NCBI GenBank assembly: GCA_945861995.1
Contig: CAMAWZ010000091.1
Coordinates: forward strand, 1-8,637
DNA: 8,637 bases
Direction: 5' to 3'
Origin: Pseudorhodobacter antarcticus
GTDB lineage: Bacteria; Pseudomonadota; Alphaproteobacteria; Rhodobacterales; Rhodobacteraceae
Part shown: positions 7,395-8,637 of the stretch, piece after piece
Layout of the letters: every line of letters begins with the position of its first letter
Position numbering within the stretch: position 1 is the first letter of the stretch
The notes under the pieces: model-generated
What the model was told of the DNA's origin: nothing
The model's database searches: none
Seen by the model: the letters and a program-made list of their open reading frames with translations, nothing else
Translations under genes and position numbers: made by a program

Positions 7395-8183
7395 CTACAG
7401 ATCAAAGCTGGCGAAAACAGGGGCGTGATCGCTGGGCTGCGTCCAGCCCCGCGCCGCGCGCAAAATGCGGCTGGAATGGCCGGCGCTGGCAATATCATGG
7501 CTGGCCCAGATATGATCCAATCGGCGGCCTTTGTCGGCGGTGTCCCATTCGGCGGCTCGGTAGCTCCACCAGCTGTACAGCCGCCCGTTTGGAATATCGG
7601 CGCGGGTGACATCGGCCCAGCCGCCCGCCTCCATCACATCGGTGAAATGCTGCACTTCGATTGGCGTATGGCTCACAATTTTCAAAAGCGCCTTGTGATC
7701 CCATACATCATCCTCGCGCGGGGCGATGTTCAAATCCCCCACCAAAATCGACTTTTTGGGCGCATCACTGCGGAAATGGTCACGCATTTGCGTCAAATAA
7801 TCCAGCTTTTGCCCGAATTTTTCATTTTCCACGCGGTCGGGAATATCGCCCCCTGCGGGCACATAGCAGTTGTGGATGACAACGCCATTTTCCAGCCGCC
7901 CCGCCACGTGCCGCGCATGGCCCAAATCCGCCCAGTCCATGCCCCCCGCATCAACCATCGGGATTTTGGACAAGATCGCCACCCCATTATAGCCCTTTTG
8001 CCCCCGCGCAACCATGTGGGTATATCCGAGCGTGGCAAACCCCTCGGTCGGGATTTTCTCGACAGGGCTTTTGCATTCTTGCAGGCACAGCACATCTGGC
8101 GCTTCTTCGCGCAGCAGTTTTAGGACCAGATCTTCGCGCAAACGCACCGAATTGATGTTCCATGTGGCTAGGGTGAATGGCAT
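7395..8183 (-). CDS. xthA: Exonuclease III (AP endonuclease, DNA repair)
   Basis: XthA cuts DNA at abasic sites and has 3'-5' exonuclease and 3'-phosphodiesterase activity in base-excision repair. The 262-residue protein is of normal length for the Mg-dependent EEP fold. The active-site set is complete: N9 in ATWNINSVR, E36 in LQECKS, Y107 in NCYVPAGG, D150 and N152 in VGDLNIAP, D223 in RRLDHIW, and D252-H253 in PSDHAPV. The YSWWSYR motif at 203-209 is the usual DNA-contacting Trp segment. The start at 8183 is supported by a perfect AGGAGG at 8189-8194, five bases upstream, and by a promoter-like sequence behind it. It heads the row of minus-strand genes. No convincing terminator separates it from the next gene, so some read-through into the saccharopine genes is possible. 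Confidence 0.97.
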   Translation of the reverse strand: MPFTLATWNINSVRLREDLVLKLLREEAPDVLCLQECKSPVEKIPTEGFATLGYTHMVARGQKGYNGVAILSKIPMVDAGGMDWADLGHARHVAGRLENGVVIHNCYVPAGGDIPDRVENEKFGQKLDYLTQMRDHFRSDAPKKSILVGDLNIAPREDDVWDHKALLKIVSHTPIEVQHFTDVMEAGGWADVTRADIPNGRLYSWWSYRAAEWDTADKGRRLDHIWASHDIASAGHSSRILRAARGWTQPSDHAPVFASFDL

Positions 8184-8203
8184 CTGCGCCTCCTGTTTTG
8201 CCC

Positions 8204-8232
8204 GTTATGAGGTCAGGTGCAGGCGCACTCAA
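8204..8232 (-). promoter_or_regulatory. Putative sigma70-type promoter of xthA
   Basis: On the minus strand TTGAGT (8227-8232) is followed by 17 bases and then CATAAC (8204-8209), a good housekeeping promoter geometry. Transcription would start near 8197, giving a leader of only about 14 bases that carries the AGGAGG of xthA. It lies directly downstream of the terminator ending at about 8254, so xthA would have its own start even though small transcripts end just before it. Hexamer matches are 5/6 and 4/6 or so, hence moderate confidence. Confidence 0.5.
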
Positions 8233-8253
8233 GAGGGGAAAGCAGCGGTCTGC

Positions 8254-8281
8254 AAAAAGAAACCCAGCCAAACGGCTGGGT
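8254..8281 (-). terminator. Intrinsic terminator, promoter-proximal copy
   Basis: On the minus strand an 8-bp stem ACCCAGCC/GGCTGGGT with loop GTTT (stem arms 8274-8281 and 8262-8269) is followed by TTCTTTTT. The T-tract is only on this side, so it stops minus-strand transcription arriving from higher coordinates. It directly follows one copy of the 16-nt anti-SD repeat. Confidence 0.85.
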
Positions 8282-8297
8282 CAGTTCAACAGGGAGG
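8282..8297 (-). repeat. 16-nt anti-SD repeat, copy B
   Basis: The minus strand reads CCTCCCTGTTGAACTG, identical over all 16 bases to the copy at 8441-8456 (159 bp apart) and, like it, directly abutting a terminator hairpin. CCTCCC is complementary to Shine-Dalgarno sequences. Read on the plus strand it looks like a ribosome binding site (AGGGAGG), but no start codon follows at a usable distance. Confidence 0.9.
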
Positions 8298-8410
8298 TGG
8301 GTTTACCATCGCATCTTTGGGCGCATCTGTGCAGGGGGCGCGCAAAATCGGTTTGCGATAGAGTCTTTTTGGAAACGCCTTTAGGTTGTATTGCCCACGC
8401 GAAGATACGC

Positions 8411-8440
8411 AAAAAAAGAAGCCAGGCCCGAAGGCCTGGC
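8411..8440 (-). terminator. Intrinsic terminator, distal copy with UUCG tetraloop
   Basis: On the minus strand an 8-bp GC-rich stem GCCAGGCC/GGCCTGGC (arms 8433-8440 and 8421-8428) closes a TTCG tetraloop and is followed by TTCTTTTTTT. This is a textbook intrinsic terminator for a minus-strand transcript. The stem sequence differs from the copy at 8254-8281, but size, tract and position next to the 16-nt repeat are the same. Confidence 0.9.
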
Positions 8441-8456
8441 CAGTTCAACAGGGAGG
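8441..8456 (-). repeat. 16-nt anti-SD repeat, copy A
   Basis: Minus-strand CCTCCCTGTTGAACTG, an exact match to copy B at 8282-8297. It lies unpaired between a 6-bp hairpin (8458-8481) and the UUCG terminator (8411-8440), so the anti-SD bases would be exposed in a small RNA. Confidence 0.9.
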
Positions 8457-8522
8457 AGCCGCATCATAACCCCGGTGCGGCGAAGGGACGTAAAAACAAA
8501 ACACAGCCATCAGCGCGGATAG

Positions 8523-8566
8523 AAACCCATAGGGGAGGATTGGTTTCGATTCGCACCGATGGGTTT
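8523..8566. repeat. 8-bp inverted repeat with SD/anti-SD sequence in its loop
   Basis: AAACCCAT (8523-8530) and ATGGGTTT (8559-8566) are perfect inverted arms around a 28-bp loop. The loop contains AGGGGAGG on the plus strand (8531-8538), that is CCTCCCCT on the minus strand. An alternative inner pairing, ATTGGT (8539-8544) with ACCGAT (8555-8560), would compete with the outer stem. There is no T-tract, so it is not a terminator. It may be a third element of the minus-strand small-RNA array, or the leader of a plus-strand gene beyond the right edge. Confidence 0.45.
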
Positions 8567-8637
8567 GATATGCCGCACTACTGTGGCAGAATGATGAATA
8601 AATCAGGGTCGTTTGGCGGCTATCAGCGCCAATTAGG

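Larger units (their letters stand above)
8254..8310 (-). ncRNA. Candidate small RNA B, second tandem copy
   Basis: This unit shares with candidate A the 16-nt anti-SD repeat joined directly to an intrinsic terminator with a T-rich tail. The 5' part differs: only a weak stem (GGT/ACC around AAACCC) precedes the repeat, and a stronger 6-bp hairpin (CGCAAA/TTTGCG) lies further upstream at 8341-8357. The 5' boundary is therefore a guess. Its 3' end lies about 22 bp upstream of the xthA promoter, so it could also arise from read-through of copy A. Confidence 0.45.
8411..8481 (-). ncRNA. Candidate small RNA A, CcsR/'cuckoo'-like anti-SD RNA
   Basis: A compact minus-strand unit of about 71 nt. It consists of a 5' hairpin with stem GCCGCA/TGCGGC (arms 8476-8481 and 8458-8463, 12-nt loop), then the exposed CCTCCC-containing repeat, then an intrinsic terminator. 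Rhodobacteraceae have stress-induced CcsR/cuckoo RNAs of about this size that present CCUCC-type anti-SD motifs, often in tandem arrays. Here the motif lies between the hairpins rather than in the loops as I recall for the described family, so membership is uncertain. The 5' end is inferred from the hairpin; no clear sigma70 promoter is visible upstream, and a heat-shock-type sigma factor or processing from a longer transcript is possible. Confidence 0.55.
8184..8637. other. Intergenic region upstream of xthA (454 bp), no protein gene supported
   Basis: From left to right the region holds the xthA ribosome binding site and promoter (to 8232), terminator and repeat copy B, a 6-bp hairpin CGCAAA/TTTGCG at 8341-8357, terminator and repeat copy A, a 6-bp hairpin at 8458-8481, and the inverted repeat at 8523-8566. 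Between 8567 and 8637 I see a short imperfect stem (TGCC-CAC/GTG-GCA at 8571-8588) and nothing else that I can name. Both strands contain only short or edge-open frames without ribosome binding sites. No DUF1127 gene, the usual partner of CcsR arrays in Rhodobacter, is present in the visible part. Confidence 0.7.

Noticed and set aside
8282..8297. Plus-strand AGGGAGG as a ribosome binding site of a small gene
   Set aside because: No start codon lies 4-15 bases downstream of this copy or of the copy at 8441-8456, and the terminator T-tracts point to minus-strand transcription.
8445..8636. Minus-strand frame open from the right edge to a stop inside repeat copy A
   Set aside because: 64 codons without recognisable motifs, running through hairpins and the anti-SD repeat; it does not resemble DUF1127 or any protein I know.
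8570..8637. Plus-strand frame starting MPHYCGRMMNKSGSFGGY and open at the right edge
   Set aside because: Only 22 codons are visible, with no SD before the ATGs at 8570 or 8591 and no recognisable family. It could be a real gene start but cannot be supported here.
1..8637. Mobile elements, CRISPR arrays, tRNA or rRNA genes
   Set aside because: No transposase or integrase motifs, regular spaced repeats, tRNA cloverleaf or rRNA-like stretches were seen on either strand.

Overview
The window looks like chromosomal DNA of an alphaproteobacterium of the Rhodobacterales (Roseobacter/Rhodobacter group). This rests on the protein types (DUF3035/BamF lipoprotein, heparinase II/III protein next to purH and lspA, bacterial saccharopine enzymes), the moderately high GC content and the codon style. 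It is an inference; no rRNA or other marker gene is present.

All eight recognised protein genes lie on the minus strand, so the genetic order runs from high to low coordinates. First comes a 454-bp non-coding region (8184-8637). It holds two tandem minus-strand intrinsic terminators, each directly preceded by the same 16-nt anti-Shine-Dalgarno-type sequence, a further inverted repeat with an anti-SD stretch in its loop, and a good sigma70-like promoter for xthA. Then follow xthA (exonuclease III, 7395-8183), an NAD-type lysine-forming saccharopine dehydrogenase (6277-7329), a second saccharopine dehydrogenase/reductase (5122-6264), a heparinase II/III-family protein (3335-5092), purH (1700-3286), lspA (1225-1698), a DUF3035/BamF-type lipoprotein (636-1163) and the N-terminal third to half of an M16 zinc peptidase (1-574, continuing beyond the left edge).

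Intergenic gaps in the gene cluster are 1 to 65 bp, so long co-transcribed blocks are plausible, although only one promoter (xthA) is convincing. Functionally there are three parts. The two saccharopine enzymes form a pair that interconverts lysine, saccharopine and 2-aminoadipate semialdehyde, most likely for lysine catabolism. purH performs the last two steps of IMP synthesis. lspA, the lipoprotein and the M16 peptidase form an envelope block in which LspA would mature the neighbouring lipoprotein. The heparinase-like protein has no visible export signal and its substrate is unknown.

The protein-coding part is ordinary chromosomal content. The signal most worth following is the putative small-RNA array at 8254-8566. 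It resembles the CcsR/'cuckoo' class of anti-SD RNAs of Rhodobacteraceae in size and theme but does not have exactly the same layout. No mobile element, CRISPR array, tRNA or rRNA was seen.
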